From an uncultured Oscillospiraceae bacterium (GTDB lineage: Bacteria > Bacillota > Clostridia > Oscillospirales > Oscillospiraceae), in the NCBI GenBank assembly GCA_949841355.1, contig CATKZP010000009.1, forward strand, positions 45,020-109,019: a stretch of DNA of 64,000 nucleotides, given 5' to 3'. The notes under the pieces are model-generated. The model was not told the DNA's origin and ran no database searches. It saw nothing but the letters and a program-made list of their open reading frames with translations. Positions within the stretch are counted from its first letter, which is position 1. Every line of letters begins with the position of its first letter. Positions 37,800-47,648 of the stretch are shown here, in pieces. A program made the position numbers and the translations under genes.

Positions 37800-38080
37800 A
37801 AATAAAAACCCGGACCGTACAAAAGTACAGTCCGGGACGGAACAAACCAGTCATTCCGCGGTACCACCCGCGTTTGCCCCTCCAGCAAGGGGCCTCTCTC
37901 GAGCCCCGGTAACGTGGGGAGGACGGGCGGCCCTACGCCCCCTCGGGGGTTCGAACCGCCGGCTCGGAAGTGTTGCGCCATCTCGTCTTTCCGGGGCGGG
38001 CTTTCAGTCGGTGGCCCGCGTTCTCTGTCGGACGCCGTGAGGGGCGGTCTTCGTCGATGCCTTTGCGCTTTTCGCTTGTT
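37800..38080 (-). promoter_or_regulatory. T-box riboswitch controlling aspS-gatCAB
   Basis: The leader contains the invariant antiterminator element GGGTGGTACCGCGG (complement of 37856-37869), a stem I with the ACAGAGA segment, and a terminator at 37809-37836. On the 3' side of stem I the sequence reads GCAACAC: the specifier AAC (complement of 37972-37974) is followed by A, as in known T-boxes, pointing to tRNA(Asn). Uncharged tRNA(Asn) should stabilise the antiterminator and raise expression of the Asn-tRNA transamidation genes. The one-base-shifted triplet CAA (Gln) overlaps it. Confidence 0.88.
37809..37836 (-). terminator. T-box intrinsic terminator
   Basis: A 12-bp stem (one G-T pair) with loop TTTT is followed on the minus strand by TTTTTATTTT. 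It competes with the antiterminator formed by the T-box sequence. Confidence 0.88.
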
Positions 38081-38086
38081 GAGGGA

Positions 38087-38115
38087 ATCATACACTCATT
38101 TTCCCCCGCTGTCAA
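38087..38115 (-). promoter_or_regulatory. Consensus sigma-A promoter of the T-box operon
   Basis: TTGACA (38110-38115), exactly 17 bp, and TATGAT (38087-38092) on the minus strand. The expected start point is near 38080. Confidence 0.85.
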
Positions 38116-38137
38116 CGGAAAAATTTCCAAAGCGGTC

Positions 38138-38166
38138 TGGTCCAAGGCCCAAAAATGTGGTATAAT
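38138..38166 (+). promoter_or_regulatory. Candidate promoter for the uracil-DNA glycosylase gene
   Basis: A perfect TATAAT at 38161-38166 lies 35 bp before the gene. The -35 (TGGTCC, 38138-38143) is weak. Confidence 0.45.
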
Positions 38167-38201
38167 GCCCAAACAGCAATCAATTTGGGAGGGATGGACC
38201 C

Positions 38202-38774
38202 ATGACAAACTGGGAAGAATTACACCGCCGCTGTATGGGCTGCCAGAAGTGCGCCCTGGCGGACACCCGCACCAACGTGGTATTCGGCAAGGGCCCTCGG
38301 GACGCCCGGGTCATGTTCATCGGTGAGGGCCCCGGGGAAAACGAGGACCTCCAGGGCGAGCCCTTTGTGGGCCGGGGCGGCCAGCTGCTGGACGAGATGC
38401 TCTCCCTCGTCGGCCTGAGCCGGGAGAAGAATTTTTACATCACCAACATCGTCAAGTGCCGTCCGCCCCGAAACCGGGACCCGCTGAACACCGAGCAGGA
38501 CGCCTGCATCGGCTATTTGTGGGACCAGATGGCGCTGCTCCGCCCCCGGATCGTGGTGTGCCTGGGGCGCATCGCGGCCATGCGGCTCATCAAGCCGGAC
38601 TACCGCATCACCAGGGAGCACGGCCAGTGGGTGGAAAAGGACGGGGTGTTTTACACCGCCATCTACCACCCCGCCGCCCTCCTGCGGGACCCCATCAAGA
38701 AGCCGGACACCTTTGCCGACCTGCGCTCCATCCGCGCCAAGATCCGGGAGGTCTGCCCGGAGGTCTACGATTGA
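38202..38774 (+). CDS. Family 4 (iron-sulfur) uracil-DNA glycosylase
   Basis: The 190-residue enzyme removes uracil from DNA to start base-excision repair. The N-terminal CMGCQKCALADTRTN supplies cluster cysteines and GEGPGENEDLQGEPFVGRGGQLLD is the active-site motif of family 4. ITNIVKCRPPRNRDP, CLGRIAA and AIYHPAALLRDP (catalytic-region His) complete the pattern. GGGAGGG precedes ATG 38202. The last 10 bp overlap the convergent SSB-like gene. Confidence 0.93.
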   Translation: MTNWEELHRRCMGCQKCALADTRTNVVFGKGPRDARVMFIGEGPGENEDLQGEPFVGRGGQLLDEMLSLVGLSREKNFYITNIVKCRPPRNRDPLNTEQDACIGYLWDQMALLRPRIVVCLGRIAAMRLIKPDYRITREHGQWVEKDGVFYTAIYHPAALLRDPIKKPDTFADLRSIRAKIREVCPEVYD

Positions 38775-39379
38775 ATCTCGTCCTCCAGCAGGTTCATCAC
38801 GGATATCTCAAAGGCGGTGCGCTCCACCTGCTCGCCGTCGATGAGCTTGTGGTACCGGCGGCTTTGCAGCCGCCCCTCCAGCCGCAGGCGGTCCCCCACC
38901 TCCAGCCCCCCGCAGTGGACGGCCAGCGACCCCCAGGCGATGCAGGGCAGATAGTCCGCCCGGCCATAGGGCCGGTTGACGGCCAGCAGCAGATCGCAGA
39001 TCTCCCTGCCCAGCGGGGTGCGCCGGGCGGTGGGCCTGCGGCACAGCGCTCCGGCCAGCACCAGCCGGTTCTCCCCCTCCTCCGCATCGGAGGGCTGGGC
39101 GCTCCGGGAGAGCACGGTGATGACCAGCTTGCTCCCCGTCCCCGTGCGGTTGTTGTAGGAGCGCACCTCGCCCTCCACGCTCACCCACCGTCCCGGCGTC
39201 CACAGCGCCGGGTCCGGGGCCGCCGTGACAATGTTCAGCACATCGTCCACTCCGCTCAGCCGGGGCACCCGCAGCGGGACCACCCAGTAATCCACCCCGT
39301 GGTTCCGGTGGGAGGGCGCGGGGGCCCCCGCCGCCTGTCCCCGCAGCACAATTTTGTTCTCTCCCCTGTATTCGTCCAT
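38765..39379 (-). CDS. SSB-like protein with two OB folds
   Basis: The protein of about 204 residues shows two SSB-type OB units in tandem. One runs from ENKIVLRGQAAG to KLVITVLSRS (about 5-95). The second runs from ENRLVLAGALCRRPTARRTPLGREICDLLLAVNRPYGRADYLPCIAWG to the C-terminus. The second copy carries the classic SSB core pattern. It lacks the acidic DDxIPF-like tail of replicative SSB, so it is likely a specialised single-strand binder rather than the main SSB. I use ATG 39379 (GGAG 10 bp upstream, starting right at the OB fold); an in-frame ATG at 39409 would add 10 residues. Confidence 0.8.
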   Translation of the reverse strand: MDEYRGENKIVLRGQAAGAPAPSHRNHGVDYWVVPLRVPRLSGVDDVLNIVTAAPDPALWTPGRWVSVEGEVRSYNNRTGTGSKLVITVLSRSAQPSDAEEGENRLVLAGALCRRPTARRTPLGREICDLLLAVNRPYGRADYLPCIAWGSLAVHCGGLEVGDRLRLEGRLQSRRYHKLIDGEQVERTAFEISVMNLLEDEIQS

Positions 39380-39491
39380 GTCAATCACGCTCCGTATGTC
39401 AATTGTCATCCTGCCTGACTATATGAGGGGGCGGCGGCAAGTATGCCCCTTTCCCTGACAGGCCCGGGGAAAGCCCGCCAAGTATGCCCAT

Positions 39492-39519
39492 TGACAACGG
39501 CGCGCCGGACGGTATAATA
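39492..39519 (+). promoter_or_regulatory. Strong promoter of the 135-residue protein gene
   Basis: Perfect TTGACA (39492-39497) and TATAAT (39514-39519) with a 16-bp spacer. Confidence 0.75.
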
Positions 39520-39551
39520 TAGGGTGAACCCAGCCGAAGGAGGGCTTATGG

Positions 39552-39959
39552 ATGGAACTGGAACTGACGCGCAAGCAGCTTCGGCGGCTGCTGGACCTGG
39601 TATACATCGGCAACTGGATCTTGAACTCCACCCGCGGGGAGGACCGGTTTAAGGACTATGACGAGGTGGAGAGCCTGCTCTTCGCCCGGGCCGCCCAGGA
39701 GGGTATGCCCAGCCTGTCCGAGACCTACCAGGGGGAGGTCATCCCCTCCCGCGCTTTCGCTGAGGGCGGCATACACGAGGCCATCATGGAGTATGAGAAC
39801 AACGTGTTCTTCGAGATTTTGGCGGAGGACCTGGCCCGGCGGGACATGGACGACGTGCCCATCGACGAGAGCAATTACGACGAGCTGGCCCAGCGCATCG
39901 ACGCCTACATCGACGAATTTGAGGCCCACGGCACGGATAACATCACCGTGGACTGCTGA
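39552..39959 (+). CDS. Conserved hypothetical acidic protein
   Basis: This 135-residue acidic protein begins MELELTRKQLRRLLDLVYIGNWILNSTRGEDR and is rich in Glu/Asp throughout. No catalytic motif or membrane segment is visible. The N-terminal helix pair (ELTRKQLRRLLDLVYIGNWI) recurs in small Clostridial proteins that I cannot name. It has a near-consensus promoter, an AAGGAGG site and a strong terminator, so it is a well-expressed stand-alone gene. Confidence 0.75.
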   Translation: MELELTRKQLRRLLDLVYIGNWILNSTRGEDRFKDYDEVESLLFARAAQEGMPSLSETYQGEVIPSRAFAEGGIHEAIMEYENNVFFEILAEDLARRDMDDVPIDESNYDELAQRIDAYIDEFEAHGTDNITVDC

Positions 39960-39973
39960 GACGCGCGCAACAG

Positions 39974-40008
39974 CAAGAGGACGAAAGCAAACCGCTTTCG
40001 TCCTCTTG
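39974..40008 (+). terminator. Rho-independent terminator
   Basis: A perfect 15-bp stem (39974-39988 / 39994-40008) with a 5-nt loop is followed by TTTTCATTTCTTTTTC. It ends the 135-residue protein gene and lies just past the dnaJ stop on the other strand. Confidence 0.88.
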
Positions 40009-40011
40009 TTT

Positions 40012-41160
40012 TCATTTCTTTTTCTTTTTGGAGAAGAACTCCTTCACCGGCGAGCCGGAGGAGGGCGCCGCCTCCCCCATGGTCTGGGCGAAGGCCTCCA
40101 GCGCCTCCCGCTGCTGGTTGTTGAGGCTGGCGGGCACCTTCACCTGCACGGTGACGTACTGGTCCCCCCGGCCCCGGCCCCGCAGCTCGGGGATGCCCTT
40201 GCCCCGCAGGCGGAAGGTGGTGCCCGGCTGGGTGCCGGCGGGCAGGGTGTACTTCACCTTGCCGTCGATGGTGGGAATCTCCAGCTCCGCGCCCAGCGCG
40301 GCCTGATAGAAGCTCACCGGGCACTCGTACAGCACCGACGTGCCCTCCCGCTGGAAGTAGGCGTGCGGCTTCACCCGCACCTCCACGATGAGGTCGCCCG
40401 CCGGGCCGCCGTTGGCTCCCGCGTTCCCCTGCCCCCGCAGGGAAATCGCCTGCTTGTCGTTGATGCCCTGGGGGATGCTGACGGAGATTTTGCGCTGTTT
40501 TTTCACATTGCCCGCGCCGCCGCAGCTCTTGCAGGGCTGGTGGATGATCTTGCCCGTCCCCCGGCAGCGGGTGCAGGGGGCGGAGCTGGTGAAGGCCATG
40601 CCCCCCATGCGCTGCTGCACCCGAACGGTGCCCGAGCCCCGGCAGTCGGGGCACACCTCGGCGGTGGTCCCCGGGGCGCAGCCGGAACCATGGCAGCTCT
40701 CGCAGCTCTCCATGCGGCTGAGGGTGATCTCCTTCTCGCACCCGAAGGCGGCCTCCTCAAAGCTGATGGTGACGCCGGTGCGCAGGCTCTCCCCCCGCTG
40801 GGGTCCGCTGCGCTGGGCGCTCCTGCCGCCGAAGCCGCCCAGGATATCCCCCAAAATGTCGCCAAAGCCGAAATCTCCGAAGTCCCCGAAATCCCCGTAG
40901 CCGCCAAAGCCTCCGGCGCCGAAGTTGGGGTCCACCCCCGCGTGGCCGAACTGGTCGTATTTGGCCCGCTTGTCCTTGTCGGACAGCACTTCATAGGCTT
41001 CGTTGATCTCCTTGAACTTGGCCTCGGCCTGCTTGTCGCCGGGGTTCATGTCCGGGTGGTACTGCTTGGCCAGCTTGCGGTAGGCCTTTTTCAGCTCGTC
41101 GTCGGAGGCGGTTCTGCCCACGCCCAGCACTTCGTAATAGTCCCGTTTCTGATCTGCCAC
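40012..41160 (-). CDS. dnaJ: Chaperone DnaJ (Hsp40)
   Basis: The 382-residue co-chaperone delivers substrates to DnaK and stimulates its ATPase. It has the J domain with HPD ([11 protein letters not shown]), a Gly/Phe-rich linker ([23 protein letters not shown]), four CxxCxGxG zinc motifs ([32 protein letters not shown]) and two C-terminal beta domains. It ends in a short Lys tail. The start is GTG 41160 with GAGGTGAT upstream. It is 64 bp after dnaK in the heat-shock operon. Confidence 0.97.
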   Translation of the reverse strand: MADQKRDYYEVLGVGRTASDDELKKAYRKLAKQYHPDMNPGDKQAEAKFKEINEAYEVLSDKDKRAKYDQFGHAGVDPNFGAGGFGGYGDFGDFGDFGFGDILGDILGGFGGRSAQRSGPQRGESLRTGVTISFEEAAFGCEKEITLSRMESCESCHGSGCAPGTTAEVCPDCRGSGTVRVQQRMGGMAFTSSAPCTRCRGTGKIIHQPCKSCGGAGNVKKQRKISVSIPQGINDKQAISLRGQGNAGANGGPAGDLIVEVRVKPHAYFQREGTSVLYECPVSFYQAALGAELEIPTIDGKVKYTLPAGTQPGTTFRLRGKGIPELRGRGRGDQYVTVQVKVPASLNNQQREALEAFAQTMGEAAPSSGSPVKEFFSKKKKK

Positions 41161-41224
41161 GACGGATCACCTCTTAACGCGGGAAAGGCGGGGCGCAATG
41201 CCCCGCTGTTTCCCGTTTGGTTTG

Positions 41225-43078
<1,854 letters not shown>

Positions 43079-43272
43079 GATGATTTCCTCCTATATGAAA
43101 CGTGTATTTTTAACAATGTGAAATTGGGATGCGCTTTGTTGTCATGCTGCGCCTGTTCGCGACGCGCGGCTTCGCTCCGACTTGATCAAAACCCGATCCC
43201 GCTGCGCAGGCCCTGGGTTTTTGCTCTCGCTCCGCTCCATCCGCGCTGCTCACGACGGCTCCGCACTTCTTT
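43079..43272. other. Spacer between grpE and dnaK
   Basis: 194 bp without a gene. It contains an imperfect hairpin with CAAAACCC (about 43187-43194) and GGGTTTTTG (43215-43223), which could attenuate transcription into dnaK or be a processing site. No promoter with two good boxes was seen. Confidence 0.4.
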
Positions 43273-43833
43273 TTAATTGGCCACCTTGACCATTGAGAAG
43301 CGGATGACCTTTTCCCCGCAGATAAAGCCCTGCTGGAACACCTCCACGATGGTGTTCTCCCCGGCCTCCGGGTCGTCGCAGTGCATGACGGCGTTGTGGC
43401 GGTTGGGGTCGAAGGTCTCATCCAGGGCGGGGATCAGCTCCACGCCCAGCCCTGCCAGGGCGTCCTGGAATCCCTTCATGGTCATCTCCACGCCTTTTTT
43501 ATAGGCTTCGTCGGCGCATGTCTGCTTCAGCGCCCGCTCCAGGTTGTCGTACACCGGCAGGAAGGCGGCCACGGTCTGGGCCTTGGCCTCGCTCCAGGCG
43601 CTCTCCTTCTCCTTGGCGGTGCGCTTGCGGTAATTGTCGTACTCCGCGGCCAGCCGCAGATATTTGTCCGCCGCCTCCGCCAGCAGCTGGCCGTCCTTCT
43701 GATCCTGAGACGCCTCCGGGGCGGGCTGTCCGGCCTCCGGCTCTCGGGCCTCGTTCCCGGCCTGCTCCGCCGCCTCGGTCTCGACGGAAACATCCTCCGG
43801 GATGGGCTGCTGCTTTTTCTTATCCTTTGCCAT
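43273..43833 (-). CDS. grpE: Nucleotide exchange factor GrpE
   Basis: The 186-residue DnaK exchange factor has an acidic disordered N-terminus (about 1-50), a long helix with YLRLAAEYDNYRKRTAKEKESAW, and the C-terminal beta wing GVELIPALDETFDPNRHNAVMHCDDPEAGENTIVEVFQQGF, which is the family signature. AGGAGG lies upstream of ATG 43833. It starts 6 bp after hrcA. Confidence 0.96.
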   Translation of the reverse strand: MAKDKKKQQPIPEDVSVETEAAEQAGNEAREPEAGQPAPEASQDQKDGQLLAEAADKYLRLAAEYDNYRKRTAKEKESAWSEAKAQTVAAFLPVYDNLERALKQTCADEAYKKGVEMTMKGFQDALAGLGVELIPALDETFDPNRHNAVMHCDDPEAGENTIVEVFQQGFICGEKVIRFSMVKVAN

Positions 43834-43839
43834 GGGACT

Positions 43840-44904
43840 TTATTCCTCCTTTTCCGGCGTAACGGGGGGCAGTTCAGGCTGTCCGAACAGCTTGGACAGG
43901 CCGTCCGCCACGCAGGACAGCTTTGCCGCCACGCGGGCGTAATCCATGCGGGTGGGGCCCACCACGCCGATGACCCCCTTCATGCCGTCTCCGATGTCGT
44001 AGCTTGCCAGCACCACGCTGGTGTCTTTGAGCTCGTCGGCCACGTTTTCCGGGCCGATCAAAATTTTGGTGTCGTCGCCCTCCAGGGCGGGCAGAGCCAG
44101 CGCCTGGGCCAGCGACCGGTCCTCGGACAGGTAGCTCATCAGTTTCTGGGCCTTGCCCACGTCCTGGTACTCGGGGTGGTCCAGGATATGGCTGGCCCCC
44201 ACGGTGTAAACCGCGCCGTTTTCCAGAGCGTCCAGCACCTCCATGGCGAAGGACACCACCAGCGAGATCAGCCCGTAGGAGCTGCCCGCCGCGTGCTCCG
44301 CCACCCGCATCAGCTCCGGGGTGAGCTGGTCCAGGGTCTTGCCCACAAAGGCGGTGTTCAGCAGGGTGGTCAGCAATTGCAGCTGGGGCTCGCTCAGCTC
44401 CGCGGGGAGGCGGAAGAGCTTGTTTTTCACCACGCTGGAATCCGTCATCACCACCGCGATGAAGGAGGCCGAGTCCACCAAAATCAGGTCGAACCGCTTG
44501 ATGGTCAGCCGCCGCACCCCCTCCGCCATGGCGAAGGCGGGGTAGTTGGTGAGCTGGGACACCATGCGCCCGGCCTGGCCGATCACCTTGTCCAGCTCCT
44601 GCATCTTCAGGTGCAGGGCCTCGTTGATCTGCTTTGTCTCCTCCAGGCTCAGCCGCTGCTCCTCCATCAGCTCGTTCACATACAGCCGGTAGCCCTGGGG
44701 GGAGGGGATGCGCCCGGCGGAGGTATGGGGCTGCTCCAAAAAGCCCAGCTCCGTCAGGTCGGCCAGCTCGTTGCGGATGGTGGCGGAGGACACCTTCAGT
44801 CCCGCCAGCTCCGCCAGCGCCTTGGAGCCCACCGGCTCCGCCGTCTGGATGTAGCTCTCCACCACGGCGCGCAAAATTTTCTTCTTACGCTCGGACAGCT
44901 CCAA
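43840..44904 (-). CDS. hrcA: Heat-inducible transcription repressor HrcA
   Basis: The 354-residue repressor binds CIRCE and loses activity when GroEL is busy with misfolded protein. It has an N-terminal winged helix (SERKKKILRAVVESYIQTAEPVGSKALAELAGLKVSSATIRNELADLTELGFLEQPHTSAGRIPS) and a C-terminal GAF-like domain (IGVVGPTRMDYARV). AGGAGG sits 7 bp before a TTG at 44904, giving MELSERKKK. The upstream GTG at 44934 would put the start inside the CIRCE element, so the TTG is preferred. Confidence 0.95.
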   Translation of the reverse strand: MELSERKKKILRAVVESYIQTAEPVGSKALAELAGLKVSSATIRNELADLTELGFLEQPHTSAGRIPSPQGYRLYVNELMEEQRLSLEETKQINEALHLKMQELDKVIGQAGRMVSQLTNYPAFAMAEGVRRLTIKRFDLILVDSASFIAVVMTDSSVVKNKLFRLPAELSEPQLQLLTTLLNTAFVGKTLDQLTPELMRVAEHAAGSSYGLISLVVSFAMEVLDALENGAVYTVGASHILDHPEYQDVGKAQKLMSYLSEDRSLAQALALPALEGDDTKILIGPENVADELKDTSVVLASYDIGDGMKGVIGVVGPTRMDYARVAAKLSCVADGLSKLFGQPELPPVTPEKEE

Positions 44905-44927
44905 GGGAACGCCTCCTTCCCAGGGGT

Positions 44928-44954
44928 TTAGCACTCATCCTTCCTGAGTGCTAA
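44928..44954. promoter_or_regulatory. CIRCE operator
   Basis: TTAGCACTC-N9-GAGTGCTAA is an exact CIRCE element. It lies between the -10 and the hrcA start, where HrcA blocks the promoter. Confidence 0.96.
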
Positions 44955-44958
44955 AGAT

Positions 44959-44987
44959 AATCTACCACCACCCCCCTGAAATGTCAA
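44959..44987 (-). promoter_or_regulatory. Sigma-A promoter of hrcA-grpE-dnaK-dnaJ
   Basis: TTGACA (44982-44987), 17-bp spacer and TAGATT (44959-44964) on the minus strand, directly upstream of CIRCE. Confidence 0.82.
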
Positions 44988-45220
44988 TAGTCCAGTTGTA
45001 AATTAAATGTGAATCTGAAAAATCCAGGCCCCAATGCCAGAATTGCGCCCTGTTTTCGCACATCACGCCCCGGATTGCTAAGCCGATGTCGCACGTCTCG
45101 ATGCAAGGCGAAAAAAGGGCTTTCTTTTTCCCGCCCTTCGTAGTATCATATCCCTATATCGGCATTTTTGCCCACCTTTACAAATTGCCGCGCGTCCAGC
45201 GCGTCTGATTGGAGGCCGCG
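44988..45220. other. Intergenic region between hrcA and the glycosyltransferase gene
   Basis: About 230 bp without a gene. GGGC and GCCC tracts flank AAAAAAGGGCTTTCTTTTTCCC-type sequence around 45110-45140. No confident promoter or terminator could be assigned. It could be a dispersed non-coding repeat, but only one copy is visible here. Confidence 0.35.
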
Positions 45221-47557
45221 ATGATCAATCTACTGGCTTTGACCGCCTCAGCTTCCCCCGGCGGGGGGGAGGGCGCCCCCCCTTCCCTGCGGGAAATCTG
45301 GGATGCGGCGGCGTACGGCGTCGCCTGGTTTTTCGGCAATCTGTCCCCCGCCTTTGTTTGGGCGCTCCTGGGCATCGCCGTCTGCATCGCCTTTTTCGCC
45401 TATTACTGGTGGTGCCTGCTCCCCCGGCCCCACAGCCTGGAGTGGATCGCCATGGCGGAGGAGCGCTCCAAGCCCCGCCGCATGACCCTCACCCTGCCCC
45501 ATCACCCCATGGAGCGGCGGGACATTCTCCCCGTGCTGCTGCTCACGGCGGTGTACGCCGCCACCGCGTTTTTCCGTCTGGGCAGCCTGTCCGCCCCCCA
45601 GTCCGTCCAGCCCTTTCTGGAGCGGGAGACCATGACCTGGGAGCTGGAGCAGGAGGTCGAGCTGGGCGGCGTGGGCTGGTTCTCCCGCATCGGCACCGGC
45701 ACCTATTCTCTGGAGGTCTCCGCCGACGGCGAGCGCTGGACGGCCCTTCAGGATGTGGACGAGGTCCTGCTCGACGGTGTGTGGACCGCCAAGCAGCCGG
45801 GGCAGGACACCACCGGCCTGCAAACCAGGGTGGCCTACTACTGGACCCCGGTGGACCAGGGGGCGTCCGCCGGGTCGGTGCGCTCCATCCGGCAGGCGTA
45901 TAACTCCCTGCTCAAGTGGCACCACGTCACCATGCAGGACGGCGCCGCCGCCCACGCGAAATACTTCCGCCTCACCGGCCTGCCCGAGGCCTCCCACGCC
46001 CCCATGGAGCTGGGCGAGCTGGTCCTCTACGACCAGTCCGGCAGTATGCTCGCCGTTTCCGCCGGGGCGGCGGGGGCTTTGTTTGACGAGCAGAGCATCG
46101 TCCCGGCCCACTCCACCTATATGGACTCGTCCTATTTCGACGAGATCTACCACCCCCGCACCGCTCTGGAGCACCTGAACAACATCTATCCCTACGAGGT
46201 GTCCCACCCGCCTCTGGGCAAGCTCATCATCTCCCTGGGGATCATGATGTTCGGCATGGTGCCCTTCGGCTGGCGGTTCATGGGAACCCTCTTCGGCGTG
46301 CTGATGGTGCCCGTCCTCTACGTGTTCCTGAAAAACCTGTTCGGCAAGACCCCGGCGGCCCTGTGCGGCACGGCGCTGTTCACCTTTGACTTCATGCACC
46401 TGGTGCAGACCCGCATCGCCACCATCGACACCTACGGGGTGTTCTTCATCCTGGTGTCCTACTATTTTATGTACCGCTATCTGGCCGTCCCCGCGGGGAA
46501 AAAGCTGCGGCATTACGTGCTCCCCCTGTTTTTGAGCGGCCTGTTCTGGGGGATCGGCTGCGCCTCCAAGTGGACGGTGGTATACGCGGGTGCGGGGCTG
46601 GCGCTGCTGTGGCTGCTGGGCATGATCTTCAAGGCCGGGGACTGGCGGGAGGCGGAGCGCCGCGCCCGCATCCAGCCCGCCCCCCCCGAGGTGCGCCAGG
46701 AGGTGGCGGAGGCCCTCTTCAACGAGCAGGCGCCCCCCTGGCGCCCCCCCCATGTGCCCTCCTTCACCGTTCACCTGTGGGGGATCACCGCGCTGTCGGT
46801 GGTGTTTTTCGTCCTCATTCCGGTGTGTATCTACACCGCCTCCTACTTCCCCTACGCCGCGGCCCGGGGCAATGAGGCGGGCTTCTGGGGGATGGCGTGG
46901 GAGTCCCTGCGCTGGCCCTTCGTCCAGCTTCCCGAGTACCTCGGCCGCCTCGCCCCGGCGGACGGCCCCGGCCGGACCATCTTTGACGTCGTCCCCGCCA
47001 ACAGCGCCCATCCGGTGGACATCATGCTGAAAAACCAGTATTTCATGCTCACCTACCACCAGGGCGTCCACACCCCCCACCCCTACGCCTCCTACTGGTA
47101 CCAGTGGATTTTCGACGGTCGGCCCATCCTGTACTACCGGGACCTGGATGTGCCCGGGCTGAAGAGCCTGTTCGCCTCCTTCAACAATCCCCTGGTGTCC
47201 TGGGCGGGGCTGGCGGCCTTCTTCGGTGTGGCCGTCCAGACGGTGCGGCGCAAGTGCGGCAAGGGGCTGTTCATCCTCATCGCCATCCTGTCCCAGTTCG
47301 TGCCCTGGCTGCCCATCGGGCGCATCCTGTTCGCCTACCACTACTTCCCCACGGTGCTGTTTTTGTGCTTTGCCATCACCTACCTCATGGACGATATGCT
47401 CTCCCGCAAGCGGGAGGGCTGCCGCATGGCGGTGTACGGCTTCACCGGCTGCGCGGCGGGCCTGTACGCGGTATTCTATCCCGCGCTCATCGGGCTTTAT
47501 ATGCCCGCGTGGTACAGCACCTACTTCCTGCGGTGGCTGCCCAGCTGGCCCTTGTAG
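45221..47557 (+). CDS. GT39-family (protein O-mannosyltransferase-like) membrane glycosyltransferase
   Basis: The 778-residue polytopic protein has the GT39 signature: the extracytoplasmic acidic pair in SSYFDEIYHPRTALEHLNNIYPYEVSHPPLGKLIISLG, followed by many transmembrane helices. Between the first helices and this motif lies an insertion of about 200 residues (about 110-290) that reads like an F5/8 discoidin-type carbohydrate-binding domain: TYSLEVSADGERWTALQDV, then AKYFRLTGLP and ELGELVLYDQSG. Such enzymes transfer a sugar from a polyprenyl-phosphate carrier to protein or glycan outside the membrane. Target is unknown; the nearby surface proteins are candidates. ATG 45221 has GGAGG 5 bp upstream. 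Confidence 0.85.
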   Translation: MINLLALTASASPGGGEGAPPSLREIWDAAAYGVAWFFGNLSPAFVWALLGIAVCIAFFAYYWWCLLPRPHSLEWIAMAEERSKPRRMTLTLPHHPMERRDILPVLLLTAVYAATAFFRLGSLSAPQSVQPFLERETMTWELEQEVELGGVGWFSRIGTGTYSLEVSADGERWTALQDVDEVLLDGVWTAKQPGQDTTGLQTRVAYYWTPVDQGASAGSVRSIRQAYNSLLKWHHVTMQDGAAAHAKYFRLTGLPEASHAPMELGELVLYDQSGSMLAVSAGAAGALFDEQSIVPAHSTYMDSSYFDEIYHPRTALEHLNNIYPYEVSHPPLGKLIISLGIMMFGMVPFGWRFMGTLFGVLMVPVLYVFLKNLFGKTPAALCGTALFTFDFMHLVQTRIATIDTYGVFFILVSYYFMYRYLAVPAGKKLRHYVLPLFLSGLFWGIGCASKWTVVYAGAGLALLWLLGMIFKAGDWREAERRARIQPAPPEVRQEVAEALFNEQAPPWRPPHVPSFTVHLWGITALSVVFFVLIPVCIYTASYFPYAAARGNEAGFWGMAWESLRWPFVQLPEYLGRLAPADGPGRTIFDVVPANSAHPVDIMLKNQYFMLTYHQGVHTPHPYASYWYQWIFDGRPILYYRDLDVPGLKSLFASFNNPLVSWAGLAAFFGVAVQTVRRKCGKGLFILIAILSQFVPWLPIGRILFAYHYFPTVLFLCFAITYLMDDMLSRKREGCRMAVYGFTGCAAGLYAVFYPALIGLYMPAWYSTYFLRWLPSWPL

Positions 47558-47598
47558 ACGCAAGCTCCATATCCCTCGCTTCCGGCTTTGCCGCGCCA

Positions 47599-47619
47599 CC
47601 TTCCCCCTGAGGGGGAAGG
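47599..47619. terminator. Hairpin after the GT39 gene
   Basis: A 9-bp stem CCTTCCCCC/GGGGGAAGG with loop TGA is followed by CTTATTCC. It may be a terminator or a copy of a common palindromic repeat of these genomes. Confidence 0.5.
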
Positions 47620-47648
47620 CTTATTCCATAATGCAAGGTGATTCAACA

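Noticed and set aside
44928..44934. GTG at 44934 as the hrcA start
   Set aside because: It lies within the CIRCE element and has no upstream ribosome site. The TTG at 44904 has AGGAGG at 7 bp.
45248..47599. 783-codon minus-strand frame opposite the GT39 gene
   Set aside because: Low-complexity His/Gly/Gln-rich product and no ribosome site. The plus-strand gene has clear family motifs.
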